Positions 55,314-63,372 of a DNA stretch of 64,000 nucleotides are shown piece after piece. Position numbers and translations under genes: made by a program. Source of the stretch: Saprospiraceae bacterium (GTDB lineage Bacteria > Bacteroidota > Bacteroidia > Chitinophagales > Saprospiraceae). The first letter of the stretch is position 1, and each line of letters begins with the position of its first letter. The stretch covers positions 2,719 to 66,718 of the forward strand of contig JAHDEL010000007.1 of NCBI GenBank assembly GCA_020628855.1, in the 5' to 3' direction. The notes under the pieces are model-generated. The model saw only the letters and a list, made by a program, of their open reading frames with translations, was not told the origin of the DNA and made no database searches.

Positions 55314-56714
55314 ATGACAAATAATATAAATACTCTAGGAAGAAGGCGTTTTGTAAAGCAAATGAGCTGCGCTGCCATTGGAAGTACAACGTTTCTGAAT
55401 ACGTTAATCAACCTTAAGACGATGAATGCCGCAGCTATGTCTAATAGCGCAGTTGCAGCAGGAGGTAATTATAAAGCACTTGTGTGTCTGTTGCTTGGTG
55501 GAGGTAATGATTCGTTTAACATGCTTGTTCCGACGGACACAACCACATATAACGAATATGCCACAACAAGGTCGAACATGGCAATACCTCAAAGCGAACT
55601 TCTCCCGCTGAATGGAACAACATTAGGATTACATCCATCTTTGACAAACATTCAGTCTTTGTACAATGCGAATAAGGTGGCATTTATTTCCAATGTTGGT
55701 ACACTAGTTGAGCCAACTAATAAGACCCAATTCTATAATGAATCTGTTGACTTGCCTCTTGGTCTCTATTCTCATTCAGATCAAGTACAGCAATGGCAAA
55801 CTTCAGTTCCTCATGAAAGAAGTAATATTGGTTGGGGAGGTAAGGCAGCTGACTTGCTCAATAGCATGAATACTAATGCGAATATCTCTATGAACATTAG
55901 CCTCAATGGAGCTAATGTCTATCAGAGAGGTAACAATACTGTAGAATATACTATTGATCCATATAACGGCAGTTTGGGAATCCATGGTTATGGAGGTAGT
56001 AATACCTTAGAACAGATTAAGACAAATTCTACGGATAATATGATCCAAGCAGCCTACGCAGACATCTTTAAGAAGACTTATGTTGATGTCATTAAAGTTA
56101 GTAGGGATGCGCATTTAGAATTTAGCTCAGCCATTGAAGGAGTATCCCCATTCTCGACAGTTACGTTTTCTGACAATGATTTTAGTCAAAGTTTTCACAT
56201 GATTGCTAAATCTATTGCTGCCAGAAATACATTGAATTTTGCGAGACAAATCTTTTTTGTTGAGCTTGATGGCTTTGATATGCATGATGAGTTACTTAAT
56301 GCTCATACAGAGGCAATGACCCTCATTAATGATGCACTCCATGAGTTTAATTTAGCTATGGAGGAACTTGGGACAGCAGATTGCGTGACTACGTTCACAA
56401 TGTCAGAATTCTCAAGGACATTAACTTCTAATGGAAATGGAACAGACCATGCTTGGGGTGCCAACGTGATGGTAATGGGTGGAGCAGTCAATGGTGGAAG
56501 TATCTATGGAACGTATCCTAGTTTAGTGCTAGATGGGCCAGCCGAGGTAGGTGGAGGTGTACTTATACCAGATATTTCAACAGATGAATATTTTACGGAG
56601 TTGGCCCTTTGGTTTGGTGTTTCACCTACAGATCTCAGTATACTATTCCCGAACATTGGTAATTTCTACGACACATCATCTAGTAGTTTACCACTAGGAT
56701 TCTTATCAACATAA
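55314..56714 (+). CDS. DUF1501 family protein with Tat-type signal
   Basis: 466 residues, DUF1501 family, related to the alkaline phosphatase/sulfatase superfamily; no enzymatic activity established. The N-terminus has a twin-arginine motif (RRRFVKQ, 10-16) followed by a weakly hydrophobic stretch, so export is probably folded, via Tat. That suggests a cofactor or metal loaded in the cytoplasm. Family motifs are CLLLGGGNDSFNMLVPTD near 58-75, LDGFDMHDEL, and SEFSRTLTSNGNGTDHAWG, whose Asp and His are likely metal ligands. Immediately downstream of its DUF1800 partner. Confidence 0.88.
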   Translation: MTNNINTLGRRRFVKQMSCAAIGSTTFLNTLINLKTMNAAAMSNSAVAAGGNYKALVCLLLGGGNDSFNMLVPTDTTTYNEYATTRSNMAIPQSELLPLNGTTLGLHPSLTNIQSLYNANKVAFISNVGTLVEPTNKTQFYNESVDLPLGLYSHSDQVQQWQTSVPHERSNIGWGGKAADLLNSMNTNANISMNISLNGANVYQRGNNTVEYTIDPYNGSLGIHGYGGSNTLEQIKTNSTDNMIQAAYADIFKKTYVDVIKVSRDAHLEFSSAIEGVSPFSTVTFSDNDFSQSFHMIAKSIAARNTLNFARQIFFVELDGFDMHDELLNAHTEAMTLINDALHEFNLAMEELGTADCVTTFTMSEFSRTLTSNGNGTDHAWGANVMVMGGAVNGGSIYGTYPSLVLDGPAEVGGGVLIPDISTDEYFTELALWFGVSPTDLSILFPNIGNFYDTSSSSLPLGFLST

Positions 56715-56735
56715 TTCTGCATAACCCCAAATAGC

Positions 56736-57407
56736 ATGAAACAGAGTTTATATTTTCTCATTATACTTTTTCTCATCTGCTCACAGGCAAATGAAGGATA
56801 CGCACAATGTTTGCCGGATCGCCATAACACTTCCTTAAATACGCAATGGCTTTCATGTTCTGCTTCTCAGAATCCGAATTCGAGTCGTGGGATGTCTCAT
56901 TGGGCAATGTTAGCCCTCAATGAAGACAAGGGACTTGGGGAGGTAACACTCTGGAATCTCAACCACCCTTACCATTTAGATAACGGCATGAATCAAATAG
57001 CTATTGATGTCTCTCTAGATGGAAACAATTGGACAGAAGTGTACACAGGCAATCTACCTCAAGCTCAAGCCGATTCAGAGTATGAAGGAACAATGCTTAT
57101 TGATTTAGGATGGGTAGGGGCAAGGTTTATTGTCATTACTTCATTATCCAATTATGGTGGATCATGTCATGGACTTGCAGAGTTACGCATTGAGACTGGA
57201 GAATTTGATTGTGGTAGCGAATTCCTTACGGTAAATGCAAACCCAGTTTCTGCTGGACTGTATTCTGCTGATCAAGTCTTAACTTCAGAAGGTGTTGTAG
57301 CCAATAATGATGTCTGGCTCCAAGGTGGCAATCAAGTCTGTTTGGATCCAGGATTTGAGGTGCAAGTTGGCGCTACCTTTACTGCATCAAATGATCCATG
57401 TCAGTAA
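56736..57407 (+). CDS. Discoidin-like secreted protein with 3-coathanger-stack tail
   Basis: 223 residues. Signal peptide about 1-24 (ICSQANEGYAQ). The core (HNTSLNTQWLSC, ASQNPNSSRGMSHWAMLAL, then ARFIVITSLSNYGGSCHGLAELRIE) is homologous to the discoidin-like product at 52693. The tail differs: ADQVLTSEGVV... GFEVQVGATFTA matches the short 3-coathanger-stack repeat found at the ends of Bacteroidota surface proteins. No T9SS type A domain was seen. It closes the four-gene cluster, 21 nt after the DUF1501 gene. Confidence 0.72.
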   Translation: MKQSLYFLIILFLICSQANEGYAQCLPDRHNTSLNTQWLSCSASQNPNSSRGMSHWAMLALNEDKGLGEVTLWNLNHPYHLDNGMNQIAIDVSLDGNNWTEVYTGNLPQAQADSEYEGTMLIDLGWVGARFIVITSLSNYGGSCHGLAELRIETGEFDCGSEFLTVNANPVSAGLYSADQVLTSEGVVANNDVWLQGGNQVCLDPGFEVQVGATFTASNDPCQ

Positions 57408-57425
57408 TACATTAAACATATATAC

Positions 57426-57485
57426 AATATTTAATATGTTAATATTCAGATATTTTAAATATTAAAATAATATTTAATATATTTG
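57426..57485 (+). promoter_or_regulatory. AT-rich upstream region with direct repeats and -7 box
   Basis: The 12-mer AATATTTAATAT occurs at 57426-57437 and again at 57469-57480, 43 bp apart (about four helical turns). The second copy runs into TATATTTG (57478-57485), an exact -7 box. No -33 TTG is present. Two small hairpins follow in the 86-nt leader, for example CCTCT/AGAGG at 57497-57511. Candidate activator-dependent promoter for the SdrD-repeat gene. Confidence 0.4.
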
Positions 57486-57570
57486 TCTTTGCTAAGCCTC
57501 TGTAGGAGAGGTATACCATTCTGAGATTGTAATAGGGTTTACTACACCCTCATAAGGTCAATTATCAGAA

Positions 57571-60177
57571 ATGGAAACTAAAGGTCGATTATTATTCTTA
57601 GTATGGCTATTTGTTAGTCTTTTATACTCAACAAATATTTTAGCCGATAATACTGCTGTTGTTGATGACATCTATAATGTCAATACTATCAGCGAAGATT
57701 TTTCAAAAAAGTATATTTTAGGTCCTCTGCATGCTTCAGGCAACTATTCAACTACGGGTAGCGGTGCTTGTGTAAGTCTTCTAAAAAGTGGGACATTCAA
57801 CGATGAAAACGGAGATGGTTATGCTCAAGTAGGAGAATCTATTTCCTATACGTTTACGGTATGTAATAATGGTACTGAGAATTTATTCAATATCACAGTA
57901 GCTGATCCCCAGGTCACTGTCGTTGGTGGTCCACTAGCTTTCTTGGCTTGGACAGGAAGCGGTAACAATTGTAATGCTACTACTTTCTCTGCCAACTACA
58001 TTTTAGATAATGCTGATATCGTTGCATGCCAAGTGACAAATACCGCATTGGTTTCAGCATTTGATGGTCAAGGAAACTTCGTTTCTGACTTATCAGATGA
58101 CCCTAATAACCCTACAAATGTTGATATTAATGGTGATGGGGACCCTGATGACCCAACAGTGATTAATCTACCAAAACCTCCTATTGGCGGTGGTGCAGCG
58201 TCACTTGTTTGGAAGGATCTTAATGCCAATGGAGTACAAGATATTGGTGAGCCAGGTGTCGGGAATGTCATTGTCTCACTTTTTGACTGCCAAGGAAATT
58301 TTGTCAGTTCGACCGCTACAGACGGGACAGGTGCATATGGATTTAGTGGTTTAATACCAGGTGATTATCAAGTACAGTTTGATTTAAGCAATCTTCCACC
58401 AGTGTGCACATTTACCTATCAGAATATTGGTTCTAGTACGATAGATAGTGACGCAAATGGAAGTGGTATGACTAATTGTTTCACTGTAACAAATGGTACA
58501 GTTGAAGACATTGATGCGGGACTTATTAATTATGCATCCATAGCTAGCTCAGTTTGGATAGATGTAGATGGTGATGGATATCGTGATTTTAATGAGCCTG
58601 GAATTGCAGGTGTCAGAGTGGAAGTATATAATTCTAGCGGCATTCTTGTAGATTATGTATTTACTGGATTCAATGGTGAGTATGCTTTTGATCAATTATT
58701 CCCTGGGGACTATTACTTGAAGTTTGTGGCACCTAGCGGTTATGACACTACTTTCCCTAATTTAGGTAATGATGATACGAGAGATAGTGATGTTGATGGC
58801 AGTAATGGTGATGGCACTACAATGACTGTTAATGTTTCTTCTGGTGAAACCTACTCTACGCTTGGTGCAGGATATTATGAGTGTGTACTGCTTGGAGAAC
58901 TCGTTTGGTATGATACTAATAAGAATGATGTCTTTGATGATGCTAGTGAAAATGGTATAAATGGTATTAAAGTCAGTGTGTATAGAGTTGTAAATGGATC
59001 TCCATCTTTATATGACTTCATGTATACAGGTCATAAGCCAGGAACTCCTTCTGATGATGGATACTGGAAGATGTGTCTGCCTCCTGGTACGTATTATGTG
59101 CATTATGCAATACCTCCAGTAGGACTTGTTTTAGCAAATGCTAATGTTGGCGGAAATGATCTACTTGATAGTGATGTAACTAACGCCAATGGATTAGGAA
59201 CTACGGCATCATATACCTTATTGAGTGGTCAAGAGAAATGCGATATCGGTGCAGGATTCTATCCGCAAGCGACACTTGGTGATAGAATTTGGTATGATAG
59301 CAACCAGAATGGTGTTCAGGATATGAATGAAATTGGAGCTGCAAATATTCAAGTTAACCTGTATAATAACGCTGGATCTCTTGTTGAATCAACGAGTACT
59401 GATGCCTCTGGAGAATACATCTTTGATTATTTAGGTCAGAGCCAATATTATATTGAGGTAAGCCCTCCGATTGGCTATGCAATTACCCAAGATAACTCTG
59501 GAAATGATGCTACAGATAGTGATATCGATCATAGTAATGGACCTAATACATCGCCTTACTACCAAACTGTATCTGATGAGCACATTGCTCATGTGGATGC
59601 TGGATTAATTTCTTCTTCAGTACTATCAGCAGATTGGTTAGGTATTAGTGGAGAAAGAGTTGGAGATATCAATAGGTTAACATGGGATTTGGCTCAAGAT
59701 CAAACAGCAGAGTTCTATATTGTAGAAAGGCTAAACTCTCAAAATGAGTTTGACCCGATTGGTGATGTCATTGCAAATGGTTCACCTGAACGTGTGTCAT
59801 ATGTCTATGATGATAGAGATGCAAGGTCTGCAGGTGAGTATTATTATAGGGTGAAGATGATCGCTGTAAATGGAGCAATCACTTATAGTGATATTGTTCT
59901 CATTACTGCAATAGATCGCAATAACGTAATTGCACTTTATCCTAACCCGGCTAGAGATCAAGTTACCTTAACATTTGGACAAGTAATAAATTATGAAACT
60001 GCTAGTCTTAGTGTGTTTGACTCTACAGGCAAACTTTTGATTAGTGAAGGCTATAAAGATGGTTCGACAGTGGAAAATGTGAATATTCCAATTGGTCATC
60101 TTCTTCCTGGTGTTTACCAAGTCCAATTTACAATAGAAGATCGAAGCTTCCACGAGAAGCTACTGATTATAGATTAA
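57571..60177 (+). CDS. SdrD B-repeat surface protein with T9SS tail
   Basis: 868 residues. Signal peptide about 1-25. A DUF11-like conserved-repeat domain at about 55-200 (GESISYTFTVCNNGTENLFN) is followed by four SdrD B-type repeats. These start at about 208 (VWKDLNANGVQDIGEPG), 328 (VWIDVDGDGYRDFNEPG), 447 (VWYDTNKNDVFDDASENG) and 570 (IWYDSNQNGVQDMNEIG). Each carries a DxNxxGxxD-type Ca-binding loop. A fibronectin-like stretch and a T9SS type A sorting domain (LYPNPARDQVTLTF... PGVYQVQF) finish the protein. Likely an extended adhesin or stalk. A strong terminator follows. Confidence 0.85.
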   Translation: METKGRLLFLVWLFVSLLYSTNILADNTAVVDDIYNVNTISEDFSKKYILGPLHASGNYSTTGSGACVSLLKSGTFNDENGDGYAQVGESISYTFTVCNNGTENLFNITVADPQVTVVGGPLAFLAWTGSGNNCNATTFSANYILDNADIVACQVTNTALVSAFDGQGNFVSDLSDDPNNPTNVDINGDGDPDDPTVINLPKPPIGGGAASLVWKDLNANGVQDIGEPGVGNVIVSLFDCQGNFVSSTATDGTGAYGFSGLIPGDYQVQFDLSNLPPVCTFTYQNIGSSTIDSDANGSGMTNCFTVTNGTVEDIDAGLINYASIASSVWIDVDGDGYRDFNEPGIAGVRVEVYNSSGILVDYVFTGFNGEYAFDQLFPGDYYLKFVAPSGYDTTFPNLGNDDTRDSDVDGSNGDGTTMTVNVSSGETYSTLGAGYYECVLLGELVWYDTNKNDVFDDASENGINGIKVSVYRVVNGSPSLYDFMYTGHKPGTPSDDGYWKMCLPPGTYYVHYAIPPVGLVLANANVGGNDLLDSDVTNANGLGTTASYTLLSGQEKCDIGAGFYPQATLGDRIWYDSNQNGVQDMNEIGAANIQVNLYNNAGSLVESTSTDASGEYIFDYLGQSQYYIEVSPPIGYAITQDNSGNDATDSDIDHSNGPNTSPYYQTVSDEHIAHVDAGLISSSVLSADWLGISGERVGDINRLTWDLAQDQTAEFYIVERLNSQNEFDPIGDVIANGSPERVSYVYDDRDARSAGEYYYRVKMIAVNGAITYSDIVLITAIDRNNVIALYPNPARDQVTLTFGQVINYETASLSVFDSTGKLLISEGYKDGSTVENVNIPIGHLLPGVYQVQFTIEDRSFHEKLLIID

Positions 60178-60189
60178 TAACATTAAACG

Positions 60190-60215
60190 AGGAGGCTATT
60201 TTAGCCTCCTTTTTT
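60190..60215 (+). terminator. Rho-independent terminator after the SdrD-repeat gene
   Basis: Perfect 9-bp stem AGGAGGCTA / TAGCCTCCT with a TTT loop and a following T-run. It ends at the stop of the convergent M14 gene. Confidence 0.9.
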
Positions 60216-62571
60216 ATTTAAGGAAGACCACATTCGCCAATAACTTACTGCCCGTGAGCCAGTAACCTCTAAATACAGGGTTGTCCATCAAATTAATATA
60301 CTCTCCTTCACCACTAGGAACAGCTATACCAGCCGCACTTCCTCGAATCAAAGGAATATTCTGTATTGATGCAAATCCGCTTGCTACTGGGTTTTGAGTA
60401 TACCTCAAGAATACATCTGCTTCAGATTTTGTAAGATAAAACTTATTGCCTCTGTGAAAAGTATGAACTTCTTCTGAAGAAATACCTGTCCTGTACCTTG
60501 TATTATTATCAAATTCGGCATTGAATATTGAGCCGCCAATCGCTTGATTGTCAACAAATTTTTGCGACTTACCCGTTTTGTCAACCTCAAGTATTCTAGC
60601 TTTCACCAACTTTTGGTCTATTGCCCATTCCATGGCTGATTTTAAGCCAATGAGTTTGCCTCCATTCTGAGTCCAAGTAAGGATGGCTTGTTCCAAGATA
60701 GGATGCATCGATTTAACCTTACCAGGCATGATTAATACATCATACTTTTCTAATTGCCAACTGGATTGTCGATTAATATCCAGAAGTGTGATTGGGTAAT
60801 GCCATACTTGATCAAAGTGATTCCAAATTGAACCTGCATCATACCCATTGAGTGATCCACCGATAAACAAACCAACTTTCGGTAAGCTATGCGTACTTCT
60901 GTTACTTACTCTGGAGACTTCCAAAGATGTGGGAGCAATCAGATTTGCTTTGAGCAAAGCTTGGATCTCTTCTAGGTTGTCATGTGTGATTTGGTACTCT
61001 AAAAAACTCTCATCTGTTGTAGAGGCGATTGTAAATTGATCATTTAGCTTCAGGGAAGAAAGCAGGCGCGGAATAAGAGTTTGACTCCATGGGATGTAAA
61101 TAGGCTGGCCAACTTTGAGCATTCTGATGTCGAAAACATCTCTCTTTGAATTCTGTAATTGTGTTGATTGTTGGAGTCCGTAAGCCATCGGAAAATTCCA
61201 TGTAGAGACGTCATAAAATATACTGTCTGGAAATTCTTTTGTTGGTTCGAGCATTGACTTCAGTAGCTTATATTGCGGTTGCTCATAAGGGACATAAATT
61301 GAGTGAGCATGATGTTCTTCGTATTTAATACTATGATTGTTGAGTAATGACTTGAAATAGTTGATGATGTAGGGGTCATCTTGCGAAAGAAAATAACCTC
61401 TATCTCCATCTGCTTTAGCATCCCTCTTCACTTGGATGAAGAACCTTCTTTTGTAATCAATCAATTGCTCGCTCATATCCAAAGTAGCTTTCCAAGAGCT
61501 GAAAGAAGTGACTACCTGATTTCTGATTGCAAAAGGAAAACTTATGACAGAGTCTTTTCTTTCCTGAAGATGCCCTTCTACTCCTGCTTGCTCGAATAGA
61601 ATGCCGATACATCCTAAGGCATCCGGGTAGGTGCTACCTTTCCCATAGTAATAGTCATCAAAGCGTTTTTTGCTAAAGTATTGACTTCCGATAGAATCAA
61701 GGTTTTGCGCATGATAATGGCTAATGTCTTCTGTTATTTTTTGATTTTCTTGTGGAGTCAAAAGGTTAGTTCTTTCTGGCACACCTGGTTGGAAGAAGAA
61801 AGTACTGTTCTTACCCATTTCATGGTGGTCCGTAAGCACATTAGGATACCACTTATGATAGAGTGCGATTCTGGCTCTACTTTCAGGATGACTTAATAGT
61901 AGCCAATCTCTATTGAGATCAAACCAATAATGATTCCCTCTACCTGTTGGCCATCTTTCATGAAATTCAATACCTAGAGGATCAGGATTAAGATATCTAC
62001 TTCTGTGACTATTCACCCAAGTACTAAATCTGTGGAATCCATCAGGATTATAACAAGGATCGAACAATATAATGACTGAAGAAAGTAACTCCTCAACAAA
62101 GGCACTCTTGCTGGCAGCCAGATAGTATAGCGCTAGCATGGCAGCATTTCCTCCACTGGCTTCATCTCCATGAATACTGTAGCCTTGGTATAAGATGGCT
62201 GGAAGATTTGGATTCACTTCTGTGGTTTCTGAACCATTCACCAATTCCAAATGCTCTTGTTGGATTACTTCTTTATTTGCAAGATTGTTTGCATTCGAAA
62301 TAGTTATGAGGATTAGTGGCCGTTGTTCGTGCGAGTAGCCATAGGTCTCTATTTGCATGTGGTCAGATTCACTCGCAATTATTTCCATGTACCGAACTAA
62401 TTGATCATGCGAAATGTGCCATTCCCCGACTTGGAACCCTAAAAATTCTTCAGGTGTAGTAATAGTAGAGTCATATTCCTCAACAGGTAGATAATAATTG
62501 ATTGAAGGATAGTCCTGGCAGTATAGACTAATTGAAAGAATGGACAAACACAAGCAAATAGCTATTCTCAT
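60214..62571 (-). CDS. M14 family zinc carboxypeptidase, exported
   Basis: 785 residues. Signal peptide about 1-18 (SILSISLYCQ). The M14 domain spans about 50-380: zinc ligands H134 and E137 in YSIHGDEASG, substrate-site DLNRDWLLLSHPE near 218-230, and a third ligand at H249 or H250 in TDHHEMG. Then a long linker and a C-terminal region about 570-785 with GLFIGGSLNGYDAG and YDVLIMPGKV that resembles the glutamine-amidotransferase-like domain common in these large Bacteroidota members. Probably cleaves exported or environmental peptides. There is no T9SS tail. Divergent from the small membrane protein gene. Confidence 0.87.
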   Translation of the reverse strand: MRIAICLCLSILSISLYCQDYPSINYYLPVEEYDSTITTPEEFLGFQVGEWHISHDQLVRYMEIIASESDHMQIETYGYSHEQRPLILITISNANNLANKEVIQQEHLELVNGSETTEVNPNLPAILYQGYSIHGDEASGGNAAMLALYYLAASKSAFVEELLSSVIILFDPCYNPDGFHRFSTWVNSHRSRYLNPDPLGIEFHERWPTGRGNHYWFDLNRDWLLLSHPESRARIALYHKWYPNVLTDHHEMGKNSTFFFQPGVPERTNLLTPQENQKITEDISHYHAQNLDSIGSQYFSKKRFDDYYYGKGSTYPDALGCIGILFEQAGVEGHLQERKDSVISFPFAIRNQVVTSFSSWKATLDMSEQLIDYKRRFFIQVKRDAKADGDRGYFLSQDDPYIINYFKSLLNNHSIKYEEHHAHSIYVPYEQPQYKLLKSMLEPTKEFPDSIFYDVSTWNFPMAYGLQQSTQLQNSKRDVFDIRMLKVGQPIYIPWSQTLIPRLLSSLKLNDQFTIASTTDESFLEYQITHDNLEEIQALLKANLIAPTSLEVSRVSNRSTHSLPKVGLFIGGSLNGYDAGSIWNHFDQVWHYPITLLDINRQSSWQLEKYDVLIMPGKVKSMHPILEQAILTWTQNGGKLIGLKSAMEWAIDQKLVKARILEVDKTGKSQKFVDNQAIGGSIFNAEFDNNTRYRTGISSEEVHTFHRGNKFYLTKSEADVFLRYTQNPVASGFASIQNIPLIRGSAAGIAVPSGEGEYINLMDNPVFRGYWLTGSKLLANVVFLK

Positions 62572-62583
62572 GGTTGGAATAAT

Positions 62584-62591
62584 TAATTTTG
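62584..62591 (+). promoter_or_regulatory. -7 box TAATTTTG before the small membrane protein gene
   Basis: Exact TAnnTTTG match ending 8 nt before ATG 62600, again predicting a leaderless or nearly leaderless mRNA. Confidence 0.45.
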
Positions 62592-62599
62592 TGTAAGAT

Positions 62600-62899
62600 A
62601 TGTACAGAACTTTACTTTTGGTAGGGGCAGGATTGATGTTTGTCTTCTTGGTCCTTAATGTCTACTTTCGAATCAAAGTATGGAAGCACTATAAAGAGTT
62701 GTTACGTTATAAAGTTGAATTTCCAACTCGGTATATTGTTGACACAAAGAAGTTGAAGGAGGAGATAGTGCCCAAATATCCTGAGGCAGAGAAAGCAATC
62801 CTTGGTTTCAGTAGGCATATTCAGATTTCTCTAAGAATTGCTTCAATCTTACTCATGCTCATTACTTTATTTGCTGCAATTAATTATTACTATAAATAG
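62600..62899 (+). CDS. Small two-helix membrane protein
   Basis: Unrecognised 99-residue protein. Hydrophobic helices at about 4-22 (LLLVGAGLMFVFLVLNVYF) and 76-95 (LRIASILLMLITLFAAINYYY) flank a basic, soluble loop of about 50 residues (YKELLRYKVEFPTRYIVD). It looks like an inner-membrane hairpin with the loop in the cytoplasm by the positive-inside rule. It is 8 nt upstream of a rhodanese lipoprotein gene, so the two are probably cotranscribed. No function is proposed. Confidence 0.6.
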   Translation: MYRTLLLVGAGLMFVFLVLNVYFRIKVWKHYKELLRYKVEFPTRYIVDTKKLKEEIVPKYPEAEKAILGFSRHIQISLRIASILLMLITLFAAINYYYK

Positions 62900-62907
62900 A
62901 ATAAACA

Positions 62908-63306
62908 ATGAATAGATTCATCATGATTTTGGCTGCTTTAATTGCTTTTGGGTGCAATACAAATACCAAAGAAGCAACAAAGAGTAACGTTACTGATAGC
63001 AACTCCATTGAAATGACTGCAACGGATCTTGCTAAAAACGGTGTAGGAAACGATGTGATTCTTATTGATGTGAGAACTCCAGAAGAAATTGCAGAAGGTA
63101 AAATCAAGAATGCTTTAGAAATAGATTATGTTGCAAATGACTTTCAAAGTAAGATATTGGAGCTAGATAAGACAAAAAATTATGTAGTGTATTGTCGAAG
63201 TGGGGGGAGAAGTGGCAAAGCTGTTGAGTTTATGCTTTCAGAAGGATTTGAGAGCGTGAAGAATGTTACTGGAGGTATGATGGAGTACGAAGAAGCGTTG
63301 AAATAA
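62908..63306 (+). CDS. Rhodanese-like domain lipoprotein
   Basis: 132 residues. A short signal peptide with lipobox LIAFGC (Cys16) is followed by a Thr/Ser/Asn linker and a single rhodanese domain at about 35-132. The active-site loop is C96-RSGGRSG, with VILIDVRTPEE at about 50-60, so it should bind and transfer sulfane sulfur. As an envelope lipoprotein it could act in periplasmic thiosulfate, cyanide or redox sulfur handling; the acceptor is unknown. Follows the two-helix membrane protein gene. Confidence 0.88.
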   Translation: MNRFIMILAALIAFGCNTNTKEATKSNVTDSNSIEMTATDLAKNGVGNDVILIDVRTPEEIAEGKIKNALEIDYVANDFQSKILELDKTKNYVVYCRSGGRSGKAVEFMLSEGFESVKNVTGGMMEYEEALK

Positions 63307-63372
63307 TTTAGCTTTGCATTCTCTAGCAAGGAGAATTCATATATATTTACTTTTTTAATTTATACACAACTA

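Noticed and set aside
57408-57480. AT-rich inverted and direct repeats as a mobile-element remnant
   Set aside because: No transposase fragment, no target duplication and no terminal repeats of a known family; more simply a promoter-upstream region.
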